From Euryarchaeota archaeon UBA10 (GTDB lineage: Archaea > Thermoplasmatota > Poseidoniia > Poseidoniales > Poseidoniaceae), in the NCBI GenBank assembly GCA_002498185.1, contig DAGO01000055.1, positions 5,622-22,195 of the forward strand: a DNA stretch of 16,574 bases, written 5' to 3'. Below are positions 1-7,582 of the stretch, piece after piece. The translations under genes and the position numbers were made by a program. Below the pieces are notes generated by a model. It was given only the letters and a program-made list of their open reading frames with translations. It had not been told where the DNA came from and did no database searches. Within the stretch, counting starts at the first letter, position 1. Every line of letters starts with the position of its first letter.

Positions 1-645
1 CCAGAACAAGCTGTAGCATCTACAAAGGCATTCACAAACATGGTGGCATCACTTCTTTTGTTCGCTATTCGAATTGGTAGAACTCGTTCCTTCTCTAGAG
101 AAAAGGGTCAGTCAATAATCAAGGATTTCGAAAAGATTCCTGACCAGATGGAAAGGTATCTTGCTAATCCAGGTCCGGTTGATGAAGCGGTTGAACTTGT
201 GAAAAATGCGAAGAGTGTTCTTTTCTTAGGTAGAGGGCTATCTGCACCTGTAGCTAGTGAAGGAGCACTCAAACTGATGGAGATAGCATACATTCCTTGT
301 TTGGCATATCCGGCTGGTGAAATGAAGCATGGACCGATTGCTCTTCTAGAAGAAGGCAGTCCGGTAGTTGTAATTCTTCCAAATGATAAGCATAGAGAGA
401 AAACCATTGCTTCAATGCACGAATGCCGTGCTCGTGGTGCTAAGATTATCCTGATTCACGAAGAAGGCGATGAAGAGGCTACCGAAGAAGCAGACATTTC
501 GATTCCAGTGCCTGCATGCAATTATCTTCTAACCCCGCTACTTACAGTACTGCCAACTCAATTAATCGCTTACAGAACAGCATTGGCATTGGGATGCGAT
601 GTAGATAGGCCTCGTAATTTGGCCAAGTCTGTTACAGTTGAATGA
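1..645 (+). CDS. glmS: Glutamine--fructose-6-phosphate aminotransferase (isomerizing), C-terminal part
   Basis: This is the 3' end of a gene cut by the left edge. The reading frame is open from base 1, so the in-frame ATG at 40 is internal. The visible 214 residues belong to the isomerase half of GlmS, which makes glucosamine-6-phosphate from fructose-6-phosphate and glutamine in the cytoplasm. They start inside the first SIS domain, in the 'ASTKAFT' motif. They continue through the second SIS domain, with 'GRGLSAPVASEGALKL' for sugar-phosphate binding and 'YPAGEMKHGP' holding the catalytic glutamate. The protein ends in the family's invariant tail 'RNLAKSVTVE', whose lysine contacts the sugar. 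The N-terminal glutaminase domain lies outside the window. The stop codon is only 2 nt from the stop of the convergent KaiC-like gene. The product supplies amino-sugar precursors for surface glycans. The identification is very secure. Confidence 0.96.
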   Translation, partial: PEQAVASTKAFTNMVASLLLFAIRIGRTRSFSREKGQSIIKDFEKIPDQMERYLANPGPVDEAVELVKNAKSVLFLGRGLSAPVASEGALKLMEIAYIPCLAYPAGEMKHGPIALLEEGSPVVVILPNDKHREKTIASMHECRARGAKIILIHEEGDEEATEEADISIPVPACNYLLTPLLTVLPTQLIAYRTALALGCDVDRPRNLAKSVTVE

Positions 646-647
646 AC

Positions 648-1367
648 TCAACTGATAGTGAATCTTTGGTCTTCAGCGTTCCAAAGAATCGGCGAATAAC
701 CAAGTCTGTGGTGGGTGTGACGCATTTTTATGACACCAAGTTTCCTAGTAATGTCGTCGCCTGTGCGCTCCATTGTTAGGTGCATAACACCGTCTGAAAG
801 GTAATCCTCAACCCCATATTCTCCGAACTGCTTGTGGTCTTCTCCAGTCATTTCACAGATGAAGAATGATGTCAATTCTAAGCGGCGGCAAGCCTCGAAT
901 AGTCTGAAAATTTCATCACGAGGGTTTTCCATCTTGGTCAGGGTGAAGAATGCACCAAGTGAATCGAATACCAGCAATTCAAATCCAATAGATTGTCTGT
1001 AAGATGTAAGTTGCTTGATCAACTGTCCCATCCAATCGATTCTGTTGCTCATTCCCTGCTCGTCTAGTTGAACGCGCAAATCAGAGAGGTCGATGATTGC
1101 GATTCTGTTACGTACTCTAGGGTCGTCAACATTCATTCCCATGTTAGACATGTGTGAGCGTAGGGAATCTTTTCCTTGTTCTAGAGTTACATAGATTCCA
1201 CTGGTTTCACCGTACAGTACAGCGTTATACAATAGCGAGAATGTAACTGAAGATTTCATTGCACCTGACTGTCCAGCCACGATACAAATGTGACCTTGAG
1301 GTATTCCACCTTGCATGTTTTCGTCCAATCCTGCGATGTGTGTTGGTATCCTTTCTATGTCACCCAC
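648..1367 (-). CDS. Single-domain KaiC/RAD55-like RecA-fold ATPase
   Basis: A 239-residue protein with one KaiC domain. The N-terminus 'RIPTHIAGLDENMQGGIPQG' fits the family's usual opening and supports the GTG start at 1367, which has 'GGTGAGAGG' just upstream. The Walker A region is 'GQSGAMKSS' (32-40), with Met where P-loops normally have the last Gly before Lys. 'YVTLEQ' (59-64) is in the place of the catalytic acidic pair, and 'LLVFDS' (131-136) is Walker B. 'YGVEDYLSDGVMHL' (184-197) and 'KMRHTHH' (214-220) match the family's C-terminal signatures. Archaeal single-domain KaiC proteins are ATPases of mostly unknown function, some linked to signalling or motility, and nothing here implies a clock. 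The gene is divergent from the Maf gene (63 nt gap) and convergent with glmS. I see no clear TATA box in the gap. The family is sure, the function is not. Confidence 0.85.
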   Translation of the reverse strand: MGDIERIPTHIAGLDENMQGGIPQGHICIVAGQSGAMKSSVTFSLLYNAVLYGETSGIYVTLEQGKDSLRSHMSNMGMNVDDPRVRNRIAIIDLSDLRVQLDEQGMSNRIDWMGQLIKQLTSYRQSIGFELLVFDSLGAFFTLTKMENPRDEIFRLFEACRRLELTSFFICEMTGEDHKQFGEYGVEDYLSDGVMHLTMERTGDDITRKLGVIKMRHTHHRLGYSPILWNAEDQRFTIS

Positions 1368-1430
1368 GTCCTCTCACCACTCGGGTGTAACAGCGATGCT
1401 CTCTTCAAGGTGACCCCCAACCAGCATTCC

Positions 1431-1982
1431 ATGGGAATCTGGTTGGCCAGCGCTTCACAGCGACGCGCACAGATTCTCGATGACAGATTTGGACCCATTC
1501 ACATCGAGGCTCTGCCTGATGTTGATGAGACTCCGCCATCCGGTTCAGTACCTTCACAAGTTCTAGCAATATGTCGTAGAAAAAGTGATGCAGTACCATC
1601 AAATCACGGATTTCAAGCTGTTGTTGTAGCAGATACAATGCTTGAGGACCCCGATGACCCGAACGTAGCCATTGGTAAAGCTGAAGATGAATTGTCAGCA
1701 GCTTCGATGATTAAGCGTCTATCAGGTCGAAGGCATCAGGTCTGGTCAGCCACGGGAGTTCAGATATGTGGGGATTGGACATTTTTTGTTGAAAGTGCAG
1801 TAGTACAAATCGACGAGTTAACTGTGGATGAAATAGCACATCTCATTGAGAGTGGTTCCTGGAAAGGGAAAGCAGGCTCCTACGATCTAGCTGGCGAAAT
1901 GGGGAAACATGCCAGATTGGTTGATGGTGACGAACTTGCAGTCTTGGGATTTGCACCTAGTGCACTACGATTACTCGATTAG
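1431..1982 (+). CDS. maf: Maf-family nucleotide pyrophosphatase
   Basis: A 183-residue Maf/HAM1-fold protein, likely a cytoplasmic pyrophosphatase that hydrolyses non-canonical or surplus nucleoside triphosphates (dTTP/UTP or modified pyrimidines in the known subfamilies). 'WLASASQRR' at residues 4-12 is the Maf signature. 'VVVADTML' carries the catalytic aspartate. 'LSGRRHQVWSATGV' and 'KGKAGSYDLAGEMGKH' match the remaining conserved blocks, and the end 'AVLGFAPSALRLL' corresponds to the family's 'VVGLPL..L'. The ATG at 1431 puts the signature at the extreme N-terminus, as usual. An in-frame GTG at 1410 is possible, but the frame's upstream extension to 1290 would run into the divergent KaiC gene and adds nothing conserved. 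The stop codon overlaps the stop of the convergent membrane protein gene by a few bases. The substrate cannot be read from the sequence. Confidence 0.88.
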   Translation: MGIWLASASQRRAQILDDRFGPIHIEALPDVDETPPSGSVPSQVLAICRRKSDAVPSNHGFQAVVVADTMLEDPDDPNVAIGKAEDELSAASMIKRLSGRRHQVWSATGVQICGDWTFFVESAVVQIDELTVDEIAHLIESGSWKGKAGSYDLAGEMGKHARLVDGDELAVLGFAPSALRLLD

Positions 1983-3307
1983 TCTTCTTTGAATCCAGAA
2001 CCTTGCTCAGGATACGCAAGATACTTGTCGTAAAACATTGGGATTTTGTGCCATGTGTATAGGCAAACGAATGTTTCCTTTATCCAATAAACCAAGATTG
2101 AGAAATATGCCAGTCCGTATAATGCAATACCTACACGGGGGTAGGTTTCAATCGCATCACCCTGAGAATAATTGGAGAAAAATGCAAAAATTGTGATTAT
2201 TGTTCCCAAGTTGATTGCAGATAGTGTGAACCACTGCGTCTTTCTAGTTTGCATTGGAGTCTTTTTGTGGTCATGGTGGAGGTATGATGTGAAACCCCAG
2301 AGTACTTGGAATGCGACTCCGAAGATTAGGATCCAGCGATAATAAGACATCATAGCGTCAGTGGTTTCGACATAACCCATCGTTTCATAGTATGCTGCTG
2401 TACCTATGAATGGGAGCCAAAATATGGATGATATGACCATTTTATTGTATGGATTGCCTTGGCTAATTTTTGAGACGATTGTCAGAGGTTTAAGCATAAT
2501 GAAGATGTAGAAATAAGGCAAGAATTGGAGTACAGCAGTTAGGCGTACGGAAACATCTCCTCTCTCATGTAGTGGTTTCGAAATTAACGCCAGAAGCAGT
2601 AAGACTGCATAGATTGCAAACACTTTGGATGTATTTTTGGAGTCGATTATTTCCCACTCTAATCGACGATTAATATGAGAAATTATCAGCGCAGTTAGCG
2701 CAAGTGGCATGAAGAAATCAAATACCAAACCTTCAGAAAAATCCAGTATGCCGGAATGCTCATTTCTTAGTATCCAAGACAGTGTAGTTATGAGTCCGAG
2801 AAGTGGCAAAAATGCCCCCAATGCATAGGAAAAAGGTCCAACTGTATCTCCGTTGGATGATTTACTCCTGAAGATAGTCATCGATGGCGACAATAGCGAA
2901 ATGATAGAAGCGCATAGCAACGTGATTCCAACGGTAGCAAATGAGGTGAACAACGATGAATCATTACTCATAATTGCTGCTGCAATTGCAATTTGGCCTG
3001 TCACATTCATGCCGACATAAACTCGCATCAGGCTTTTTTCAAATCCTTGAACGTCATAAATAAGGGGTAATATGCTAAAACCGATTCCGGCGATAATACA
3101 CATCATCCAACCTAGTGCGAGTTGTATCCTTAGTGCATATTGGACTTCTCTGAGATTATCATTGTAGAACCCTGCACCAGAAGTTCCTACCCAAAAAGTG
3201 GCTACGAAAAATAAGATTTGCATAACAACGGCTGCTATGACCAAATCGATGTATGAACCAGCGGCCCAGTGGGGCTTACGGTTTGTACTGACGCTCATGC
3301 CAACCAT
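1979..3307 (-). CDS. Polytopic membrane protein with about 12 TM helices, unknown function
   Basis: A 442-residue integral membrane protein that I do not recognise. About twelve hydrophobic segments can be drawn, near residues 18-40, 60-85, 92-110, 115-140, 158-182, 193-213, 230-247, 262-285, 297-315, 328-350, 370-390 and 400-425. A short loop 'SYLHHDHKKTP' follows the tenth segment. Several positions mid-membrane are Gly/Ser/aromatic rich ('GWMMCIIAGIGFSILPLIY'). The general look recalls 12-TM haem-copper oxidase subunit I or NnrS-like proteins, but the histidine ligand pattern of those families is not evident, so no function is claimed. The start may be the ATG at 3307 or the one at 3298. 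Neither has a Shine-Dalgarno sequence, and a TATA-like box about 25 nt upstream suggests a leaderless transcript. The gene lies 41 nt downstream of sepF and may be partly co-transcribed with it. Confidence 0.75.
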   Translation of the reverse strand: MVGMSVSTNRKPHWAAGSYIDLVIAAVVMQILFFVATFWVGTSGAGFYNDNLREVQYALRIQLALGWMMCIIAGIGFSILPLIYDVQGFEKSLMRVYVGMNVTGQIAIAAAIMSNDSSLFTSFATVGITLLCASIISLLSPSMTIFRSKSSNGDTVGPFSYALGAFLPLLGLITTLSWILRNEHSGILDFSEGLVFDFFMPLALTALIISHINRRLEWEIIDSKNTSKVFAIYAVLLLLALISKPLHERGDVSVRLTAVLQFLPYFYIFIMLKPLTIVSKISQGNPYNKMVISSIFWLPFIGTAAYYETMGYVETTDAMMSYYRWILIFGVAFQVLWGFTSYLHHDHKKTPMQTRKTQWFTLSAINLGTIITIFAFFSNYSQGDAIETYPRVGIALYGLAYFSILVYWIKETFVCLYTWHKIPMFYDKYLAYPEQGSGFKED

Positions 3308-3323
3308 GTCTAACTCATAGGCC

Positions 3324-3336
3324 TAATATAAAAAAT
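3324..3336 (-). promoter_or_regulatory. TATA-like promoter element for the 12-TM protein gene
   Basis: On the minus strand this reads 'attttttatatta', in the 41-nt gap between sepF and the membrane protein gene. Its centre lies about 22 nt upstream of the ATG at 3307 and about 31 nt upstream of the ATG at 3298. Archaeal TATA boxes sit about 26 nt before the transcription start, so the transcript would begin at or next to the start codon. No Shine-Dalgarno sequence is present, which agrees with leaderless initiation. This is judged by eye only. Confidence 0.45.
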
Positions 3337-3348
3337 TGAAACCTATAT

Positions 3349-3966
3349 TCAAATCAATAATGGGATTAGTCCCAAATCATTCTTTGAGACATCCATCGAA
3401 ACATCACTTCCTGGAAGAAGTAAAAGTTTGTCAGATTCATCTAAAGCAAAAATATCGATATTCATCTCATCACCGATTTGTTTCAGCGACCTTCGACAAG
3501 CATTAGTTTGAGTGTCCATGTGAATCAGACCATTGAGGTCAACAATGATTGTATCTCCTCGCATTACTCTATCCTGAATCTGCCTAATCGGCAAGCGATG
3601 CATCTGGTCTGGAACAACATAACGCAGGGCTCTGTCTGGAAAATCGGTAGGCTTCTCAGAATAATTTGAAAGGTCATGGAATGCATCCCCGTCGGGAGTT
3701 AGTGGGCCTGTCCATCCTTGCGGTACAGATGCAGAACGCCTAACCGGAGGAGGAATGTCTCTAACCTCTTTCACTGGTTCATTTACGGGCTCGAGTTTTG
3801 CAGGAGCCGCTTCAGTAGTAGTTTCAGCGTCATCTGGACTAACCAGTGTCAATTGCTGACCGGGTGGTTCTTCTGCTTTCGGCTTTCTCTTCCTGCTTTT
3901 CTTTACGCTTTCAGGCGCAGGAGCTTCCGGGTCCGGAAATCCAAAAAATTGCCATAGTGTTCCCAT
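3349..3966 (-). CDS. sepF: SepF-like cell division protein (FtsZ membrane anchor)
   Basis: A 205-residue protein in three parts. The N-terminus 'MGTLWQFFGF' is short and hydrophobic/amphipathic, as expected for the SepF membrane-targeting segment. Residues 20-110 are a basic, then proline- and acid-rich linker. Residues 113-195 form the SepF domain: 'LPIRQIQDRVMRGDTIIVDLNGL' (split here at 125-147) followed by 'DEMNIDIFALDESDKLLLLPG'. This fits the archaeal pattern of a GD-VI strand, a helix, a DI strand and a final strand. The glycine pair at the bacterial SepF dimer interface is absent, as in other archaea. Archaeal SepF tethers FtsZ rings to the membrane. The linker holds 'VPQGWTGPL' (81-89), which resembles the cytoplasmic tail motif of the two giant surface proteins encoded just upstream. 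The 13-nt gap from protein A suggests co-transcription. The hydrophobic end 'LGLIPLLI' is an unusual addition. Confidence 0.8.
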   Translation of the reverse strand: MGTLWQFFGFPDPEAPAPESVKKSRKRKPKAEEPPGQQLTLVSPDDAETTTEAAPAKLEPVNEPVKEVRDIPPPVRRSASVPQGWTGPLTPDGDAFHDLSNYSEKPTDFPDRALRYVVPDQMHRLPIRQIQDRVMRGDTIIVDLNGLIHMDTQTNACRRSLKQIGDEMNIDIFALDESDKLLLLPGSDVSMDVSKNDLGLIPLLI

Positions 3967-3979
3967 CTTTTTTCACTAC

Positions 3980-6900
3980 TCAAAGGTCCAAGTCGTCTAG
4001 AAGATCGGCTAGGGCCTGTGATGCAGCGGACGGTGCTGGTTCTTGAACCATCGTCCTGTCGAGTAGTGAAGGAGCAGGTTCTGCGATGGTTTGAACCGGT
4101 TCCGGGTTGTATGCAGGGGCTGGCTGTTGAGCCTGGTATTCCTGTTGTACAGGTTGAGCGTAGGTTTCTACAGGAGCAGGTGGAAGAGACGCAAGGTATT
4201 GTTCACCATAATATGCCCACTGTTCCATTGTCCATCCTTGTGGCAAGCCGGTTGCAGGAATTGGCGGGCCAGCACTTGCAGCTTCTGGGGCTGCTGCAAC
4301 TGGTTCAGGAACTTCTGCGGTTGTTGCAACTGCTGGCGGGCTTTCACCCCACATCGTGTCCGACATTTCTTTGGTCTCGTAAGGAACGGAATCAGACTCT
4401 CTCCCTCGAAGTAGCAATACTACAACTAGAAGGACGATGATTACTCCCAATGCAGCACCTACTGCGGTAGAAGTTGTCATTCCAAACAGTCCTTCAGATG
4501 GCTTTTCTTTGACTTCAACTAGTACAGATGCTGTGCTTGACCTACCGTCATCATCAGTAACGGTCAGGTTGACAAAGTATTTGCCGGGCCTATCGAACTT
4601 AATTGTGAATTCTTCTCCAGCACCGTCTTGAGTTGCACCCTCAGTGTTAGGGTCGTCCCAGATGAATTGTAGGCTACTTCTGTCGGTAGGAGAATCGGAT
4701 GAATTTGTACCATCGAAAGTTATTGATTCACCTTCTGTAATCAAAAATCCACCTTCTGGAACAAAGATATTAGCAGCTGGTGGCCGATTTACAATAGTTA
4801 CATCAATTGAGAAAGAATCTGTTGCATTGTCATCATCTCTTACATTGACGGTGATTGTTCGCAGTCCAGGAGATGTCCATGAAAATACAAGGTCGGGACC
4901 TTGCACATCACAGTCATCGGTTGGGATTCCATTTTCATCAGTATCTATCGACACAATCAAATCCCAGCAATACACCAATTCATCTTGGTCAGCAACGTCG
5001 GTTGCAAAAGCACTCAGATTGAGTACTTCGTCTTCGAACAGGGCCTTTTGCGCAGGCAGTGTATCTAGAACTGGTGCGATATTGTTCACACGAACGTAGC
5101 CAAGGATATCCTCGCTGGTTTCTCCGTTGTCATCGATGGCGAATGCTCTGATGGTATGCAATCCTGAAGTGCCCCATGATGCAGTTATTGCAGAATTAGG
5201 TCCTGATGTAGTAACAGTCCAGTTTTGGTCTGAATCGTCAGGATACCATGTAATCAACAGGTCTTCCTTGTCAGACAAGGTATCGTCCGCATCGATTTCA
5301 AGAGATGCTACAACATCTTCGTCAATATTCCATGTTCCATCTTCGTCAGGAAGATACGGAATCCCATCAATTGAGAATCTCATTTCTCCAATTGTTGGTG
5401 CTACATTCAGCACTTCATAGGTGAAGAAATCAGAAGTCGTAGCATTGTCATCATCAATGACAAGAACTTCTACTGTGAAAGTACCTTCTTCTTCAGGGGT
5501 GAATGTACATTCAGGGCCAAACAATCCTTGGCTGCACGTGCTGTTTGGCCATGTTATGTCCACATAATCTCCTTCTTCAGAAATCGTATCTATGTCACCA
5601 CTGTCGGATGCATTGAAGGTAATTGGTTGCCCAGCATATACGGCAGGTGTGTCTGTTGTTAGGTTCACATACGGGGCACGATTCAGAACTGTTGCATTCA
5701 TCACCATAACGACTTCATCGAGTTCGTCATCTACTACTGTGACCTTGACTTCCCAATCTCCATCATCAACCCATGACCAGTTAGCCATACATGATGTAGA
5801 GTCAATGTATTCGGTACGTATTCCATCTTGTATCTCGAAGTAACACTCGACCGGGCCTCCATCTACGTCATATGAGGTTGAAGCGTCTATGGATACATTC
5901 TCAAACGTGTATACATTGTCTGCAAGTGTCATGACTGCCACAGGCATTCTACCGATGAAGATGTCAAGAGAAGCGTAATTGTTGGTTCTGTTTGCATCTG
6001 CTGTGACGGTCTCGTCTGGGTCAACGACAAATGAAAGGGTTTGAATGCCGATTGATGCATCTGTAGGGACGGTCCAATTGACGTCAACCCTACCTTCAGA
6101 GTATGGCCCTAGTGCAGGTAGGTTTCCTCTGATTGTTGCCCCATCTGGAGTTGTGATTTCCATTTCAGTAGCCGGGGAAGTCAATACCCCTCTGTTTTGA
6201 GCTGGGACAGAGAAATGTATGCTGTCACCAGGAAGTGCATTGTATCCACTCGCTTGGTTTAGAACGGTCGTATCATTTCCTCTGGTTCTAGTTACAATCA
6301 TCGATTCTGCCTGTGCGATTAAATCTACACCGACTACGGAGAGATCCATCACTATCGTGGCAGCGCCAACGATTTTGTTTACTGGGTCCCAGATGATTAC
6401 ACCATTACTAGTCCAATCATCGGAGGCTGGAGACGAATCTTGGAAATAACCGACATCAAGATCTGGTGTAACCTCTCCATTGCTATCCGTTGTTAAACTC
6501 ATAACCGTTCCTTCAGATTCATAACGAAGTTGTAAATTGGTTCCAACCTCATTGTTTCCGTTCACCGTCATGTGACCTACAACTTCCTCAGTTGCATTGG
6601 GTAAAATCGCTACAAACTCTGGTGTGACTTCGATGTTGGTGTTTCTTATTCCTGGAGATGAACCAATGGAGACTCCTCCAGAATCAGCAGGTGTGTATGT
6701 TTTCAACTTCCAATCGATTTGGAATCCAGCAGGATTTACAATTCTGTACCATGCATAAGACCTGACTGCAGGGCAATACCACTCAAATCCACCAGGAGAG
6801 CCGGTGTTGTTCCAGTTGTTTACTTTGTATGAATCAGAGCAGCCAGTGTAAGCTATACCAGAACCATCTTCAGTAGGCTCACCGTCAGTCGTGACTTGGT

Positions 6901-7567
6901 ATGTTGTGTTGTCTTCTATGTATGGAGTATCGAATGATGTTGGGTCGAAATAGTCCGAGGAACCGGTTACATTTGTTCCAGATTCATACGTACTGACCCA
7001 CTGATCACCAGTTCTTAGCGGGAAATCATACTTCTCTCTAGGTGGCTCATACACGGTTGCAAATGTAATGTCTGCTAGGGTTGTGGTTAGCAAACCTATG
7101 TTGAACAGTGCGAACTTAACATCCAATGTGAATGCTGAATCCCACATCGAAAGGTCGCTAGCTCTGAGAATATCAGTTCCATCGTATTCGATGTCCAATC
7201 TTCCAGTTTGACCCTGTAGCGTAGCTCCACTGTTTCCAGAAGTGAAGTCACCCTCGATTTCTATTTCGTAAACCAAGGTTTGGACGCCTTGAATGTCCTC
7301 GAATCTAATGTCTACAACCTCCATGGTTGTATCACCTGTCAAGGTGTTTAATGATGCTGAAACGTTAGCTTGCTGGATTAATTGAGCAACATCGAATTGA
7401 GTTTCATACACCCATTTGTCACCGATTCGCCACGTGGGGACATCATGAACTCCGTTGTTCTCTTCACTGAATTTGATGACATCAGGAGCATCTAATTCTT
7501 CTAGCATCGAAAGAGGCCCATACGCAGTCATCAGAACGAGAATAAAGATGGGAATGGCGCTTCGCAT
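3980..7567 (-). CDS. Giant secreted, membrane-anchored Ig/PKD-repeat surface protein A
   Basis: A 1195-residue type I membrane protein. A signal peptide occupies residues 1-20 or so. Residues 40-300 form an N-terminal domain with two related 'RxGDxWV' motifs (47-53 and 185-191) and a likely disulfide pair (C243/C265). An Ig-like segment follows (about 305-430), then a CARDB-like domain (435-537, ending 'DANRTNNYASLDIFIG'). Five PKD/Ig-like modules lie at about 538-629, 630-721, 722-828, 829-927 and 928-1019. Three of them hold cysteine pairs or DxDxDG-like loops. A single TM helix (1032-1053) ends in 'LLLRGR'. The cytoplasmic tail is Pro/Ala-rich, carries 'GLPQGWTMEQWAYYGEQYL' (1107-1125), and ends in an acidic helix 'ADLLDDLDL'. 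Many N-x-S/T sequons suggest glycosylation. It is paralogous to protein B, 15 nt upstream, from which 'TGAGGT' (7580-7585) may serve as ribosome binding site. The role could be surface layer, adhesion or sensing; it is not known. Confidence 0.85.
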   Translation of the reverse strand: MRSAIPIFILVLMTAYGPLSMLEELDAPDVIKFSEENNGVHDVPTWRIGDKWVYETQFDVAQLIQQANVSASLNTLTGDTTMEVVDIRFEDIQGVQTLVYEIEIEGDFTSGNSGATLQGQTGRLDIEYDGTDILRASDLSMWDSAFTLDVKFALFNIGLLTTTLADITFATVYEPPREKYDFPLRTGDQWVSTYESGTNVTGSSDYFDPTSFDTPYIEDNTTYQVTTDGEPTEDGSGIAYTGCSDSYKVNNWNNTGSPGGFEWYCPAVRSYAWYRIVNPAGFQIDWKLKTYTPADSGGVSIGSSPGIRNTNIEVTPEFVAILPNATEEVVGHMTVNGNNEVGTNLQLRYESEGTVMSLTTDSNGEVTPDLDVGYFQDSSPASDDWTSNGVIIWDPVNKIVGAATIVMDLSVVGVDLIAQAESMIVTRTRGNDTTVLNQASGYNALPGDSIHFSVPAQNRGVLTSPATEMEITTPDGATIRGNLPALGPYSEGRVDVNWTVPTDASIGIQTLSFVVDPDETVTADANRTNNYASLDIFIGRMPVAVMTLADNVYTFENVSIDASTSYDVDGGPVECYFEIQDGIRTEYIDSTSCMANWSWVDDGDWEVKVTVVDDELDEVVMVMNATVLNRAPYVNLTTDTPAVYAGQPITFNASDSGDIDTISEEGDYVDITWPNSTCSQGLFGPECTFTPEEEGTFTVEVLVIDDDNATTSDFFTYEVLNVAPTIGEMRFSIDGIPYLPDEDGTWNIDEDVVASLEIDADDTLSDKEDLLITWYPDDSDQNWTVTTSGPNSAITASWGTSGLHTIRAFAIDDNGETSEDILGYVRVNNIAPVLDTLPAQKALFEDEVLNLSAFATDVADQDELVYCWDLIVSIDTDENGIPTDDCDVQGPDLVFSWTSPGLRTITVNVRDDDNATDSFSIDVTIVNRPPAANIFVPEGGFLITEGESITFDGTNSSDSPTDRSSLQFIWDDPNTEGATQDGAGEEFTIKFDRPGKYFVNLTVTDDDGRSSTASVLVEVKEKPSEGLFGMTTSTAVGAALGVIIVLLVVVLLLRGRESDSVPYETKEMSDTMWGESPPAVATTAEVPEPVAAAPEAASAGPPIPATGLPQGWTMEQWAYYGEQYLASLPPAPVETYAQPVQQEYQAQQPAPAYNPEPVQTIAEPAPSLLDRTMVQEPAPSAASQALADLLDDLDL

Positions 7568-7582
7568 GGTAATACGAAGACC

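Noticed and set aside
648..1367. Circadian clock role for the KaiC-like protein
   Set aside because: It has a single domain, no KaiA or KaiB is present, and archaeal members of this family have other or unknown roles.
1290..1430. N-terminal extension of the Maf gene upstream of the ATG at 1431
   Set aside because: It overlaps the divergent KaiC gene, has no conserved residues, and the Maf signature belongs at the extreme N-terminus.
1979..3307. Calling the 12-TM protein a haem-copper oxidase subunit I or NnrS
   Set aside because: The number of helices fits, but I could not find the histidine pattern of either family, and no oxidase partner genes are nearby.
4193..4249. WW domain in the surface-protein tails
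   Set aside because: Only the opening 'LPxGW' fits. The central aromatic pair and second Trp-Pro of a WW domain are missing.
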